Below, in pieces: positions 46,917 through 56,172 of a stretch of 64,000 bases of DNA. Within the stretch, counting starts at the first letter, position 1. Every line of letters begins with the position of its first letter. Both the position numbers and the translations under genes were made by a program. Location of the stretch: positions 310,001-374,000 of the forward strand of contig NZ_QWVT01000015.1 in assembly GCF_003570705.1 (NCBI RefSeq), read 5' to 3'. This DNA is from Mesobacillus zeae (GTDB taxonomy: Bacteria > Bacillota > Bacilli > Bacillales > Cytobacillaceae). Under the pieces are notes generated by a model, which was not told the DNA's origin, made no database searches, and saw only the letters and a list, made by a program, of their open reading frames with translations.

Positions 46917-47552
46917 TTATTTAGAAAGAACACTATTAGTTCTTACAAGTTCAAGGAAATGTGTTAATATCCTTGCAGTCAGTCCCCAAATAGCCTTCCC
47001 TTCATAAAGGTAAAAATGTTCTTCCAGCTGTCTTGCCTGCCATTCATAATTTTCGCCGCCGATAATCAGATCGAACGGAAATCCGTCTTCAGGTTTGACT
47101 TGGTAGTTGATTTTATACTTTTCGGGCTGTAAATTGAGCAGAAATGATAGTGGAACAGTGAAAAGTCCTCCAACCTCATCTTCGTTCGGCTTAATGGATT
47201 CGTAATTGTCAATCGTTCCAACAAAAGGGTAAATGATTGTGCCGAATGCAGATACCATATAATCCAGCGGAATCACATCCCGGATACTTTCCTCAGGGAT
47301 ACCAAGTTCTTCGGATGTTTCCCGAATGGCACATGCTTTTTCGTTATAGTCTTCCCTTTCAATTTTTCCGCCTGGAAAACAAATTTCTCCTGGCTGCCTG
47401 CGAAGTGTGTTTGAGCGGACTTCAAACACTATATGTATTTCGCCGTTTTTCTTAATCAACGGAAGAAGGACTGAAAAACGATAAAAGTCCTTTTGTCCGA
47501 GAATGCCCGGAACCCTGCTTCTTAATCTATCGATCAAATTATCAATTTTCAT
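46917..47552 (-). CDS. Nudix hydrolase, CoA-pyrophosphatase type
   Basis: A 211-residue protein with the complete Nudix box: GGKIEREDYNEKACAIRETS then EELGI (about 60-84), preceded by the CoA-type LRRQPGEICFPGG extension seen in NudL/YeaB. It probably hydrolyses CoA derivatives to phosphopantetheine. About 86 bp upstream of aspartokinase on the same strand. Confidence 0.87.
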   Translation of the reverse strand: MKIDNLIDRLRSRVPGILGQKDFYRFSVLLPLIKKNGEIHIVFEVRSNTLRRQPGEICFPGGKIEREDYNEKACAIRETSEELGIPEESIRDVIPLDYMVSAFGTIIYPFVGTIDNYESIKPNEDEVGGLFTVPLSFLLNLQPEKYKINYQVKPEDGFPFDLIIGGENYEWQARQLEEHFYLYEGKAIWGLTARILTHFLELVRTNSVLSK

Positions 47553-47605
47553 ACGCAGCCTCCATTTTCAAGAGATAGTTACTCCATTATACATGCAGAC
47601 AATGA

Positions 47606-47631
47606 AAAAAAGCCCCCTTTGAAGGGAGCCT
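47606..47631 (-). terminator. Terminator of the lmo0937-type gene
   Basis: Minus strand GCTCCCTT / AAGGGGGC stem followed by TTTTTTT. Confidence 0.75.
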
Positions 47632-47648
47632 TGAAGAATTTCGTTTTA

Positions 47649-47795
47649 CTAACCTGTCACTCTGCCTTTGATCACTTTATAGACAATGACGAGCAAGGCA
47701 ATGACAAGCAGGATATGTATGACTCCACCTGCAATTTTAAAAATCAGCCCCAATACCCAAAGGACAAGCAGTATCCCCGCAAGCGTCCAAAGCAT
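47649..47795 (-). CDS. Lmo0937-family small membrane protein
   Basis: A 48-residue protein with two hydrophobic helices separated by FKIAGG: MLWTLAGILLVLWVLGLI and then IHILLVIALLVIVYKVI, ending KGRVTG. This is the pattern of the Lmo0937/DUF5670 family, frequent in Bacillota and often stress-induced. The second ATG (47795) is chosen because AGAGG abuts the first. Confidence 0.75.
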   Translation of the reverse strand: MLWTLAGILLVLWVLGLIFKIAGGVIHILLVIALLVIVYKVIKGRVTG

Positions 47796-47974
47796 GCCGA
47801 CCATCCTCTCTATTTTGTTTTATTCTATATAAAGCATACCCGAATACTGTTTGGATGAAACAAGCTGGCTTGAGACCAGAAAGTATATCAATTGGCCTTT
47901 GGTTCCCAAAAGGAGTAGAATCGTTTATATGCAGCAAAAATGGGATTTTTACAGAGAGGGAGCATCGAAAGACC

Positions 47975-48766
47975 ATGAAGAATTTTAAAATGTTATTTCT
48001 TGATATTGACGGAACCACGCTAAGACCTGACGATACAATCGAGAGTTCCACAAAAGAAGCTATTTCCATCCTACGGGAAAAAGGAATTGAAACTGTTCTG
48101 GCTACCGGCAGACCAATCCACGAAATCAAAGAGATTGGAGAAGAGCTGGATATTAAATCATATATAGGCTATAACGGTGCGCTTGCTATCTATCGTGGCG
48201 AACATGTTTTTTCCAGCCCAATGGCTGACGAAAGTGTTCGTGCTATTCTGGAGACAATGAGGAAAAACGAGCATGAAGCTGTCCTCTATACAGACAGCAA
48301 AAATCTTTTCACACATCCTGATTCCCCGGCAACAAAAGACTTCGCCCAGAAATTTAACCTGCGGAGGAATGAGGCATTTGACGAGCAATTTATGGGAGAT
48401 ATCCTCGGGATGACTATCATAGCAAAGGGCAACAATGGGGCTGAAATATATCAAAAGGAACCAAGAATGCACTTTTCTCAGGTGAATGTTGATGGGATGA
48501 GACATTCACTCGACGTAATCAGGGACAATATCAACAAAGGAACAGGTATCAAATTCCTCCTTGACCGTCTAGGGATTGATAGGGAGCAGACCATTGCTTT
48601 TGGTGACGGAATGAATGACAAGGAAATGCTATCATACGTTGGAGTTGGCTTTGCAATGGGAAACAGTCTTCCCGATTTGTTTGCATATGCCGACCGCCGA
48701 ACAACATCAGTTACGGATTCAGGGATCTACAATGGCTTAAAATCGCTAGGCCTATTAGATAGATGA
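47975..48766 (+). CDS. Cof-type HAD phosphatase
   Basis: A 263-residue HAD hydrolase with motif I LFLDIDGTTL (nucleophile Asp10), motif II ATGRP, a C2B cap, motif III Lys in GIKFLLDRLGI, and motif IV GDGMNDKEML. Broad sugar-phosphate or flavin phosphatases belong here. The start at 47975 is where family similarity begins; the frame extends 40 codons further upstream without a ribosome site. Confidence 0.88.
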   Translation: MKNFKMLFLDIDGTTLRPDDTIESSTKEAISILREKGIETVLATGRPIHEIKEIGEELDIKSYIGYNGALAIYRGEHVFSSPMADESVRAILETMRKNEHEAVLYTDSKNLFTHPDSPATKDFAQKFNLRRNEAFDEQFMGDILGMTIIAKGNNGAEIYQKEPRMHFSQVNVDGMRHSLDVIRDNINKGTGIKFLLDRLGIDREQTIAFGDGMNDKEMLSYVGVGFAMGNSLPDLFAYADRRTTSVTDSGIYNGLKSLGLLDR

Positions 48767-48775
48767 TTTTATGAA

Positions 48776-49020
48776 AAAAAGTGAAAGCGCCTTGATTAGG
48801 CGCAGTAGCTGGACAAAAAAAAGCGAAAGCGCCCGTTCAGCGGCATATGGACTGGAGTCCATCGACTGAGATAATGAAAACACGAAGAGCGTTAGCGATT
48901 AGATGTTGACTTATAAGCTAAGAGCGCGCACGTCCTGTGGGCAACGCCTTACTCGCACATCTTGTGCTTCATCGTAGGGAGTTGGAGAAGTCCACTAGAC
49001 GCTGGGCACAGTAGCTTGAC
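48776..49020. repeat. Dispersed intergenic repeat region (AAAGCGAAAGCGCC type)
   Basis: Two near-copies of AAAAGTGAAAGCGCC / AAAAGCGAAAGCGCC at 48778 and 48820 are followed by a structured, non-coding stretch (TGGACTGGAGTCCATCGACT is partly self-complementary) and GCGCTGGGCACAGTAGCTTGAC-like sequence near 49000. It resembles the fragment at 13735. No coding frame. Confidence 0.5.
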
Positions 49021-49046
49021 AGTTTCCGCAGCATAAATCTTATTCA

Positions 49047-49081
49047 ATGAAAAAAGCGTGCTCACGATGCACGCTTTTTTC
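49047..49081. terminator. Terminator downstream of the HAD gene and repeat
   Basis: GAAAAAAGCGTGC / GCACGCTTTTTTC arms around a 7-base loop. Confidence 0.88.
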
Positions 49082-49188
49082 ATTCTATATGCTTTTTACT
49101 GCTCTTTTTTGCGGTCTGGATTTTGTCTCGTTTATTCTGCTTTTTGATTACGGAAAATTTCTCAACTCTGCCACGGAATGTCAGGGAA

Positions 49189-49226
49189 TGAAAAAAGCCG
49201 CAAACCCATAAAAGGGCTGCGGCTTT
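49189..49226 (-). terminator. Terminator of aspA
   Basis: AAAAAGCCGCA / TGCGGCTTT arms with an AACCC-rich loop, 14 bp after the aspA stop. Confidence 0.8.
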
Positions 49227-49239
49227 GTGTGATAGGCAA

Positions 49240-50658
49240 TCAATCCTTGTTGAGCAGCTCTTCTCCTGCGATTCCAGGATTGGTCATTTCATAAGGATTG
49301 AGAATTAAATCGAGTTCTTCTTCTGTCAGGACATCATAGGCCAGGCAAAGTTCACGAACGGACTTTCCTGTAAGGATGGCTTCGCGCGCAATACGGGAAA
49401 CCGTTTCGTAACCAAGATGCGGGTTGACGGCAGTGATTATGCCGACACTTCTTTCGACATCATTCAAAAGTTTGTCCCTGTTTGCTTCGATTCCTGCTAG
49501 ACAGTGCTCTGTGAAGACACGGAACCCGTTATTCATAATGCTAATGGATTGGATCAGATTAAATACAAGGACAGGCTCCATAACATTGAGTTCCAACTGG
49601 CCCGCTTCTGAAGCCAAGCAGATGGTATTGTCATTTCCGATAACCTGGAAAGCTACCTGGTTGATCACTTCTGCCATGACTGGATTGACCTTACCAGGCA
49701 TGATTGAAGATCCTGGCTGGCGAGCTGGAAGCACGATTTCATTAAAGCCAACACGCGGACCCGAAGCCATGAGCCTTAGATCATTAGCGATTTTTGACAT
49801 ATTCATCATACAAACTTTCAATGCTGCTGAAACCTCTGTATAGGCATCTGTATTTTGGGTTGCGTCAACAAGATGCTCTGCATTTACTAGAGGGAAACCT
49901 GAAATATCAGCAAGATGTTCAACAACAACCTTGATGTATGCTTGGTTGGCGTTCAGGCCTGTTCCAACCGCGGTCGCCCCCATATTCACCTCATATAGGT
50001 GTTGGCGAGTAGCTTCTATCCTTTTGATATCTCTTGATAGCACTCTGCTATAAGCTTCGAATTCCTGGCCGAGTCGAATTGGGACGGCATCCTGCAAATG
50101 AGTCCGGCCCATTTTGATAACGTCATCGAATTCTTTCGCTTTTTGTGATATAACTTGGTGCATGGTTCTCATCGTTTTCAGCAGTTTCTCTAGCAGTGAC
50201 AAAACGGAAATATGGATAGCGGTCGGAAATGCATCATTTGTCGACTGTGCCATATTTACATGCGAGTTTGGACTAAGCTTCATATAGTCGCCTTTTTTCT
50301 CGCCAAGCAATTCCAACGCTCTGTTGGCAATTACTTCGTTTGTATTCATATTGATGGAAGTACCGGCCCCCCCTTGGATCGGATCCACAATGAACTGGTC
50401 ATGCCATTTGCCTTCGATGATTTCATCTGCAGCTGTGACAATCACTTCTCCCAGCCCGTCGAATAGCCTTCCGACTTCCATGTTGGCCATTGCTGCCGCT
50501 TTTTTAACCATCGCCATCGACGTGATTAACTCTTCGTGAATCCGGTAGCCGGTAATCGGAAAGTTTTCTACCGCCCTTAATGTCTGAATCCCGTAGTAAG
50601 CTTTGTTCGGCACTTCCTTGTTTCCAAGAAAGTCTTTCTCAATCCGTGTTTCTCCCAT
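49240..50658 (-). CDS. aspA: Aspartate ammonia-lyase
   Basis: Converts aspartate to fumarate and ammonia. The 472-residue protein has the superfamily signature GSSIMPGKVNP (about 315-325) with the catalytic Ser loop, MGRTHLQDAVP, and the HVNMAQSTNDAFPTA region. Distinction from fumarase C rests on the N-terminal sequence (MGETRIEKDFLGNKEVP) and STNDAFPTA, which fit AspA. The start at 50658 has GGAGGGG upstream. Single gene; ansA is not adjacent. Confidence 0.92.
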   Translation of the reverse strand: MGETRIEKDFLGNKEVPNKAYYGIQTLRAVENFPITGYRIHEELITSMAMVKKAAAMANMEVGRLFDGLGEVIVTAADEIIEGKWHDQFIVDPIQGGAGTSINMNTNEVIANRALELLGEKKGDYMKLSPNSHVNMAQSTNDAFPTAIHISVLSLLEKLLKTMRTMHQVISQKAKEFDDVIKMGRTHLQDAVPIRLGQEFEAYSRVLSRDIKRIEATRQHLYEVNMGATAVGTGLNANQAYIKVVVEHLADISGFPLVNAEHLVDATQNTDAYTEVSAALKVCMMNMSKIANDLRLMASGPRVGFNEIVLPARQPGSSIMPGKVNPVMAEVINQVAFQVIGNDNTICLASEAGQLELNVMEPVLVFNLIQSISIMNNGFRVFTEHCLAGIEANRDKLLNDVERSVGIITAVNPHLGYETVSRIAREAILTGKSVRELCLAYDVLTEEELDLILNPYEMTNPGIAGEELLNKD

Positions 50659-50903
50659 AAAAAACCCCTCCTGCATTAATCAGGCAGCACTCAGTGACGA
50701 GAAATAATTCTCAACCCAGGAAACTACCCTTCAGCAAATATCATTTGCTTCATTCCTATTGTATCGGAAACTGAAAGAGACTTCATCTGATGGCCCCTGC
50801 CCCCCATATTAAAAATATTTCAACAGTTTGGATTATAGGTTTAAGCTTTTAGTCCTGCGGGAATATGATAACTAACAACAACAAAGATTGGAGCGGTTAC
50901 ATT

Positions 50904-51005
50904 ATGACAACATTACTCTTGCTAGGTTTTGCATTTGCAGCTGCTGCCGGAATGAATTATTATGCGACAAAGGACGAATCGTTTTCAGAGGATTTTATTG
51001 AATAG
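50904..51005 (+). CDS. Small hydrophobic peptide, 33 aa
   Basis: ATG at 50904 preceded by GGAGCGG at 8 bases spacing. It encodes one hydrophobic stretch (TTLLLLGFAFAAAAGMNYY) and an acidic tail KDESFSEDFIE. A strong terminator follows 17 bp later, which supports a real transcription unit. No family recognised. Confidence 0.55.
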   Translation: MTTLLLLGFAFAAAAGMNYYATKDESFSEDFIE

Positions 51006-51021
51006 ACGATAAATACAGAAT

Positions 51022-51052
51022 GGACAGGCACTCTGTGAGTGCCTGTCCTTTT
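51022..51052 (+). terminator. Terminator of the 33-aa gene
   Basis: GGACAGGCACT / AGTGCCTGTCC, an 11-bp stem followed by TTTTGTTTT. Confidence 0.88.
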
Positions 51053-51055
51053 GTT

Positions 51056-51419
51056 TTGGAAATGAAAAAATTCTTGGTTTGTAAAAAACATATCGGCAGC
51101 GAGTAGCAACACCCATCGAGGTCATAAGCTGGTGAAAGAACGCCTTTAATGAAAGCTTGTTGGTGCTCATCGAGGAGCTTGTGCTTTTTTATCAAATGAT
51201 AAAGCGCCTATCCTCGTTGGGTACCTTATCCCCAAGTCTATCAAAAAGACTGGGAGCTTGTAGTTTTTTTAAAGCTTCTGGTGAAACAGCACTTGTTTTG
51301 ACAGCTTTTGTCATGAGGCAGGAAAAGCGAGGATGATGTGGTGAATTACTATATATGGTCATCCGTTTAGTATTTTTCATGAGCTTTATTCCATTTTTAT
51401 AAAAGAAAGGGCTGGCGAA
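51056..51419. other. Intergenic region upstream of the MerR-type gene
   Basis: Two short minus-strand frames exist (51192-51380, 62 aa; 50995-51195, 66 aa, overlapping as TTGA). They lack ribosome sites, and the second runs through the terminator at 51022. I do not accept them as genes, but decayed coding sequence is possible. Confidence 0.35.
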
Positions 51420-52673
51420 ATGAAAGACTCACAATATGTAAAAGCTTACACAATTAAAGAAGTTTCCAGAAAAATTAATGTTCCATCCGGGACAATCAGG
51501 CAATGGGAGAAGGACCTTGATGGGCTGCTCGACATTCCTAGAACGCGCCAGGGTGCAAGGTTTTATACTGATAAAGAAATAGAAGATTTAAAAAAGATAA
51601 AAGAAATGCGCGGAAAGAACTTAAGCAAGGAAATGATCCGCGAGCTTATGCAGAAACACAACAAAATGGCAATGGAGGAAGTTCCTCCATCCGCTGTAGA
51701 AGCACCAGCACTCGCGGCGGTAAATGATACGTCCTCTCCCCCAGTTTCTTCATCTGCAGAAGTGGACCTTGAAAAATTGTTCGTCGCATTAGAGGCCTAC
51801 AAACATGAGTTGATCCAGGGTGTCAGAAAGGAAATCAGTACAGGAATCAAGAATGAAATCGTTGATGAAGTGAAACGGGAGATCAGCAGCAGCTCAATCG
51901 AGACTGTGAAAGCCTTGTCTATGTCTATTCAGAGATCCAATCTAAAAACGAAAGCTGAAATTGCCAAGGTTTCCGAACATGTGAACGAAGCTTCGGAACA
52001 GACTTCGGAAATTCTCGCCACCGTTGCTTCAGGTGTAACGAAAGCGGCAGCTGCATCTGAAAGAGTTGGCGCGCTGGCAGACCAAGTGTCTTTTTTATCG
52101 AAAGGAACAAAGAGGGAATTTTCTTCACTGGCAGATAATCTGACAAAAGTAACCGCTGTGACAAAAAAGCAGCTTGAAAAACTGTCGGAGAATGTTGCGA
52201 AAGTTTCGAAAGGCACATCAAAAGAAGTGGCTGCCCTTTCGGATCATGTGGCAAAACTGTCTAACGGGACGAATAAACAAATCACCACACTATCAAACTC
52301 GATAGCCAAACTAGGTAACGGGACATCAAAGGAGATAACAACCCTGTCTGCATCAGTTGCGAAGCTTTCGAAAGGGACTTCCGAAGAACTTGCAGTCTTT
52401 TCAAACAGAATGAATGAATCAAGCGAAGAATTCCGTCTGATGACCGATTATCTTTCCCAAAGCAAGGAAACGATCAATCAGGAACTCAGTTCATTAAATG
52501 AGCAACTGATCATGGACCGCGAGTATTATTTGGAATCACTTAAAATGGAACGCGAACACTTCCGGACAGAAATCCAGCAGCGAGATGAAGTGTTCAAGGA
52601 TCTTGTCGTCACTTTCCGTGAAGCTGCAGCTGCCAAGACTGGACGCGGCAGCTGGTGGAAGCTATGGAAATAG
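51420..52673 (+). CDS. MerR-type HTH protein with long 18-residue-repeat coiled coil
   Basis: A 417-residue protein. Residues 8-80 form a MerR-like winged helix (YTIKEVSRKINVPSGTIRQW and GARFYTDKEIEDLKKI). A Pro/Ser-rich linker (88-112) leads into a long helical region, 115-395. Residues 176-336 consist of about nine 18-residue repeats, clearest at 229-336 (such as GTSKEVAALSDHVAKLSN). The C-terminus is GRGSWWKLWK, aromatic and basic, a possible membrane-binding tip. The layout (DNA-binding head, coiled coil, polar tail) resembles chromosome-anchoring RacA and DUF3967-type proteins, but RacA is less than half this length. Function not assigned. A GGGCTGGCGAA-type weak ribosome site precedes ATG. 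Confidence 0.8.
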   Translation: MKDSQYVKAYTIKEVSRKINVPSGTIRQWEKDLDGLLDIPRTRQGARFYTDKEIEDLKKIKEMRGKNLSKEMIRELMQKHNKMAMEEVPPSAVEAPALAAVNDTSSPPVSSSAEVDLEKLFVALEAYKHELIQGVRKEISTGIKNEIVDEVKREISSSSIETVKALSMSIQRSNLKTKAEIAKVSEHVNEASEQTSEILATVASGVTKAAAASERVGALADQVSFLSKGTKREFSSLADNLTKVTAVTKKQLEKLSENVAKVSKGTSKEVAALSDHVAKLSNGTNKQITTLSNSIAKLGNGTSKEITTLSASVAKLSKGTSEELAVFSNRMNESSEEFRLMTDYLSQSKETINQELSSLNEQLIMDREYYLESLKMEREHFRTEIQQRDEVFKDLVVTFREAAAAKTGRGSWWKLWK

Positions 52674-52691
52674 TATAGTAGACTATGTAGA

Positions 52692-52742
52692 AAAAACCGC
52701 CGCTCATTAAGCTTGTTTGCTAAATGAGTGGCGGTTTTTTTC
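52692..52742. terminator. Terminator between the MerR-type and PPOX genes
   Basis: AAAAAACCGCC-GCTCATT and AAATGAG-TGGCGGTTTTTT arms form a long interrupted stem between convergent genes. Confidence 0.88.
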
Positions 52743-52750
52743 AGCTTTCA

Positions 52751-53386
52751 TTAATAAAGCCTTTCTCTATAGGATACTTCCAGATTCTTTTCTATGTCGC
52801 CTGCAGTCACGCATGGTAAATTAATGTGATCTGCGAGCATTTGGGCCGCTGACGGGAGTGAGGATGACGCTGCCCAGCTTTCCTGATTCCATAGGCCCGA
52901 TCGTTTGATCGCTTTCGCACAATGAATGAAGGCTTCTTCCACTTCGACCTCAATCAGTATTAGTGGATTCTTTCCTTGGACTGCCAATTCTTCAGACAGC
53001 GGTCCATCCTGTATCAGCTTTGCTTTTCCATTTACACGTAATGTTTCTCCGAGGCCCGGGATGAAAAATAACAGCCCAACATGTGGATTATCCAAAATAT
53101 TCTTTAGTGAGTCCATCCGCTTGTTTCCTTTTCGTTCGGGAATTACAAGCTTGTTGTCATTGAGTACTTTGACAAAGCCCGGTCCGTCACCTCTCGGGGA
53201 AGCGTCTGTCCGGCCCTTTGCGTCTGCGGTTGAGAGGATCATAAAGGGTGACAAATCTATGAATTTCCTGCAGTGGTGGTCAAGCATCGCAATCGCTTTA
53301 TTTTTGACAATCTCACTGGGCTGCCCTATTAACATTTCGAGCACAACGAAGCTTGAAATATACGTTTTCTCTGATGGTGTTTGCAT
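52751..53386 (-). CDS. Pyridoxamine-phosphate-oxidase-like flavoprotein
   Basis: A 211-residue split-barrel FMN-binding protein. The segment FMILSTADAKGRTDASPRGD, then LVIPERKGNKRMDSLKNILDNPHVGLLFFIPG, is the pattern of MSMEG_1061-type PPOX proteins. They bind FMN or F420, and their role is unknown. The long C-terminal helix (180-211) is family typical. Enzyme activity on pyridoxamine phosphate is unlikely. Confidence 0.8.
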   Translation of the reverse strand: MQTPSEKTYISSFVVLEMLIGQPSEIVKNKAIAMLDHHCRKFIDLSPFMILSTADAKGRTDASPRGDGPGFVKVLNDNKLVIPERKGNKRMDSLKNILDNPHVGLLFFIPGLGETLRVNGKAKLIQDGPLSEELAVQGKNPLILIEVEVEEAFIHCAKAIKRSGLWNQESWAASSSLPSAAQMLADHINLPCVTAGDIEKNLEVSYRERLY

Positions 53387-53509
53387 AATATTTCCCCCTT
53401 GTCACTATTAATAGTGAGTGAAATTTTGGCAATCTATATTTGTTTCAAGCTCTCTTTTGCCCAAACAGTGATACAATAAAAGGCAAAATGATAAAAAGAA
53501 GGTTTTTAC

Positions 53510-54595
53510 ATGTTTGATCGAAACAATGCCAAAAGGTTTATGCTCGCGCTCGCTGCAGCAGGAGCAGGCGGCATTTTATTCACACTGCTGGGAACGCCCA
53601 TACCCTGGCTGCTGGGGCCAATGACAGCTATTTTGCTTCTATCCCGTGTGAAAAATAATATATTTTATTGGCCAATAGTTTTCCGGGACGCTGGTCTTAT
53701 GGTCGTCGGTTATTCAATTGGTCTTTCTTTTACTAAAGATGCAGCGGTACAAATTTTTCATAGGCTTCCCTCCATGTTTTTCATGACTGCATTGCTTATA
53801 GGCTTTTGTGCAGCAATTGCCTTGGCTGTTTCGAAGCTAACGGCTGTCGATTATCCGACTGTGCTGACAGGAAGCATCCCTGGAGGCTTGTCGCAAATGA
53901 TTATTTTTGCCGAAGAAATGAAGGGCATCGATATTACAACAGTGACATTTTTGCAGATATCGAGATTAATCATGATTGTGTTTATGGTGCCTTTTATGAT
54001 CGTAAGTCCCTTTTTCGGAGGTAGCGGCATTTCTCACGGCATTGAAACAAAACTTGCGGAATCCGCTGGGGTCAGCCTGTTTCCCGCTATCTTTCTGTTC
54101 GGTGCGGTTTGCATACTGTTCACGATCGCAGGAAAGAAAATTAAATCGCCGACTCCTGTACTTCTTGGTCCGATCCTTGGAACTGCGTTTCTTAGTATAT
54201 TGGGCGTTTCGGGCCCTGCCCCTTCACCGGCCGTCCTTGATGTTTCCCAATTTATGATTGGCGGGTATATTGGCTTGCTGCTGCAGCCTGAAAAATTACA
54301 GAACAAAGCACGAATTATTTCACTTGCACTTTTAAGCGGATTTTTAATGGTGGTTGGGTCTGTTGGACTTTCCTTACTGTTGTCTCTTCAATACGGCATT
54401 TCCCATGCAACCGCATTCCTTGCCCTGGCCCCGGGCGGCATGGACCAGATGGCTATACTCGCCCATGAAGTGGACGCAGATTTGGCGATGGTGACAGGTT
54501 ACCAGCTCTTTCGGCTGTTTTTTATCTATTTTGCTATCCCTCCGCTCCTTAGGATGCTGTTTAGGAAAAGCATGCTGCGAAAAGCGGAGGCATAG
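53510..54595 (+). CDS. AbrB-type membrane protein (AmoA/PF05145 family)
   Basis: A 361-residue membrane protein with two homologous halves of about five helices each. Half 1 has GTPIPWLLGPMTAILL and TGSIPGGLSQMIIFAEEMKGID; half 2 has GPILGTAFLSILG and LALAPGGMDQMAILAHEVDAD. The paired PGG-x-QM motifs define the family (often named ammonia monooxygenase or AbrB family in annotation, though not the AbrB regulator). Substrate unknown. AAGAAGG lies 8 bases upstream of ATG. Confidence 0.85.
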   Translation: MFDRNNAKRFMLALAAAGAGGILFTLLGTPIPWLLGPMTAILLLSRVKNNIFYWPIVFRDAGLMVVGYSIGLSFTKDAAVQIFHRLPSMFFMTALLIGFCAAIALAVSKLTAVDYPTVLTGSIPGGLSQMIIFAEEMKGIDITTVTFLQISRLIMIVFMVPFMIVSPFFGGSGISHGIETKLAESAGVSLFPAIFLFGAVCILFTIAGKKIKSPTPVLLGPILGTAFLSILGVSGPAPSPAVLDVSQFMIGGYIGLLLQPEKLQNKARIISLALLSGFLMVVGSVGLSLLLSLQYGISHATAFLALAPGGMDQMAILAHEVDADLAMVTGYQLFRLFFIYFAIPPLLRMLFRKSMLRKAEA

Positions 54596-54657
54596 TGCAG
54601 ATGTTTGAATTTGACCATCATCCTGCTTTAACAATTGACGAAGTTTTCTGAGCCTGT

Positions 54658-55584
54658 TTATTTTGGCAGGTGCTCGATAAAATTCCTGCTTGCAAATCCA
54701 CGAACGTCATCCTCGGAAAAATGCTTTAGCAGTTCATTGATTAAATTTTGGTATTTCGAGGAATTTTCAAGCCCGATAACGTGCTCGGATATTCCATCGA
54801 AATCCGAACCAAATCCGATATTTTCCACACCTCCGAGTGAACAAAAGTAATCGATATGCCTAATAACATCTTGTATTCCGGCTACTTCGGTTTCAGTCAG
54901 GAACGGAGGGTTGAAAACAACATGGAGCATGCCGTCGTTCCTGAATAGAGCGTTCGCCTGGTTTCCTGTCAGATTTCGTGGATGATTACAGAGATACCTG
55001 CTATTCGAGTGGCTGGCAATAGGGAAGTCTGCGCACTCCATCACATCCCAAAATGCCTGTTCGCTTAGATGGGAAACATCTGTCAAAATCTTCTGCCTGT
55101 TATTAAATTGGACAATTTCTTTGCCGAACAGCGTTAATCCCGCCCCCCGGGGTTCACCCGCCCCATCAGCGGCGAGATTAGCATTGTTCCATGTCAGACC
55201 AACCGAGAGGACTCCTTTTTTATGGAGTTCAGCAAGCTTGTTTATATCATTACCAATAGTATCCACGCCTTCAAGTGTAAGAAAAGCGCCGATTTCGCCT
55301 TCTTTTAATGAAGCAAAATCACTCCAAGAATGAATTTGCTTCATTTCGGGATTTCTACCCAGTACTTCATTATGGAACAGGGCGACTTGCCCAAGCGCCG
55401 CAGCCCACTTTTCCTCCTGCTCTATTTCAGGCTCGATAAAAATAGCGAACGCCTGCACCTTAACTTTTCCAGCCTGGAGCCTATGTTTATTTGCATCAAG
55501 CTGATTGTCATTTTCAAAGCGCATTTTCCCGCCGGAAAGCTGCAGCTTTAGCAGCACATCACAATGTAAATCGATAATTTCCAT
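54658..55584 (-). CDS. Membrane dipeptidase family protein (M19)
   Basis: A 308-residue renal-dipeptidase-like zinc peptidase. The metal site begins IDLHCDVLLKL (His/Asp ligands, residues 4-14), the bridging Glu is in LTLEGVD, and His ligands appear in SHSNSR. GFGSDFDGI supplies the final Asp. It cleaves dipeptides, including some with D-residues. AAAGGAG before ATG. Convergent with the AbrB-type gene. Confidence 0.9.
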   Translation of the reverse strand: MEIIDLHCDVLLKLQLSGGKMRFENDNQLDANKHRLQAGKVKVQAFAIFIEPEIEQEEKWAAALGQVALFHNEVLGRNPEMKQIHSWSDFASLKEGEIGAFLTLEGVDTIGNDINKLAELHKKGVLSVGLTWNNANLAADGAGEPRGAGLTLFGKEIVQFNNRQKILTDVSHLSEQAFWDVMECADFPIASHSNSRYLCNHPRNLTGNQANALFRNDGMLHVVFNPPFLTETEVAGIQDVIRHIDYFCSLGGVENIGFGSDFDGISEHVIGLENSSKYQNLINELLKHFSEDDVRGFASRNFIEHLPK

Positions 55585-55790
55585 ATTGATCTCCTTTTGG
55601 CTGTTCCCTGCGGGAACCTTAGTATATTGTTAATTATATTCTGAAAATAATGTGGTTTTCCAGTTTTTAAGCGATAAAGTTTCTTAACCTAGTTCCTCTC
55701 GGATGATTGTAGGCAATTTATTGGAATATATTTCTTTAATCGAGGATAATTGAAATAGTGCGTTATTTTAAAGGAGAAAGGAGTTTTTTT

Positions 55791-55979
55791 ATGGACATAG
55801 CTATCATGCTTGTTGCTCTCATCATCATTGTTTCCCTGCTTGCAACCATTGCGCTGACGGGAAAATCCGATTCGGACTACCGGGGTTCTTCCCGTTCAAA
55901 TACAATGAGACTATCAGCCATTTATGCAGTTGTTATCATTAGTTCGATTGTCGGGTTGGCATTGTATATAAAGTTTTAA
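55791..55979 (+). CDS. Small two-helix membrane protein
   Basis: A 62-residue protein with AAAGGAG 9 bases upstream of ATG. It has two hydrophobic helices (IAIMLVALIIIVSLLATIAL and LSAIYAVVIISSIVGLALYI) joined by a polar SDSDYRGSSRSNT loop. No recognised family. No clear terminator follows. Confidence 0.65.
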   Translation: MDIAIMLVALIIIVSLLATIALTGKSDSDYRGSSRSNTMRLSAIYAVVIISSIVGLALYIKF

Positions 55980-56172
55980 AACATGGTGAGTAATTCTGCA
56001 CCTGCATTTTTTTATAAAATTAAATATAAATATTATATTTTGCACTTGAAAAAAATGTCGTTTCCCCAATTCTATTTACCCATTTCCAGCGCAAAAACTG
56101 AAACTTTATAGTTTTTCACAGCATCACAAGCTATAATGTAATTAATTCCAAATAAGGGGAGGTTCGACATAC

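Noticed and set aside
50995-51380. Two overlapping small genes on the minus strand upstream of the MerR-type gene
   Set aside because: No ribosome sites; the second runs through a strong terminator of the opposite gene.
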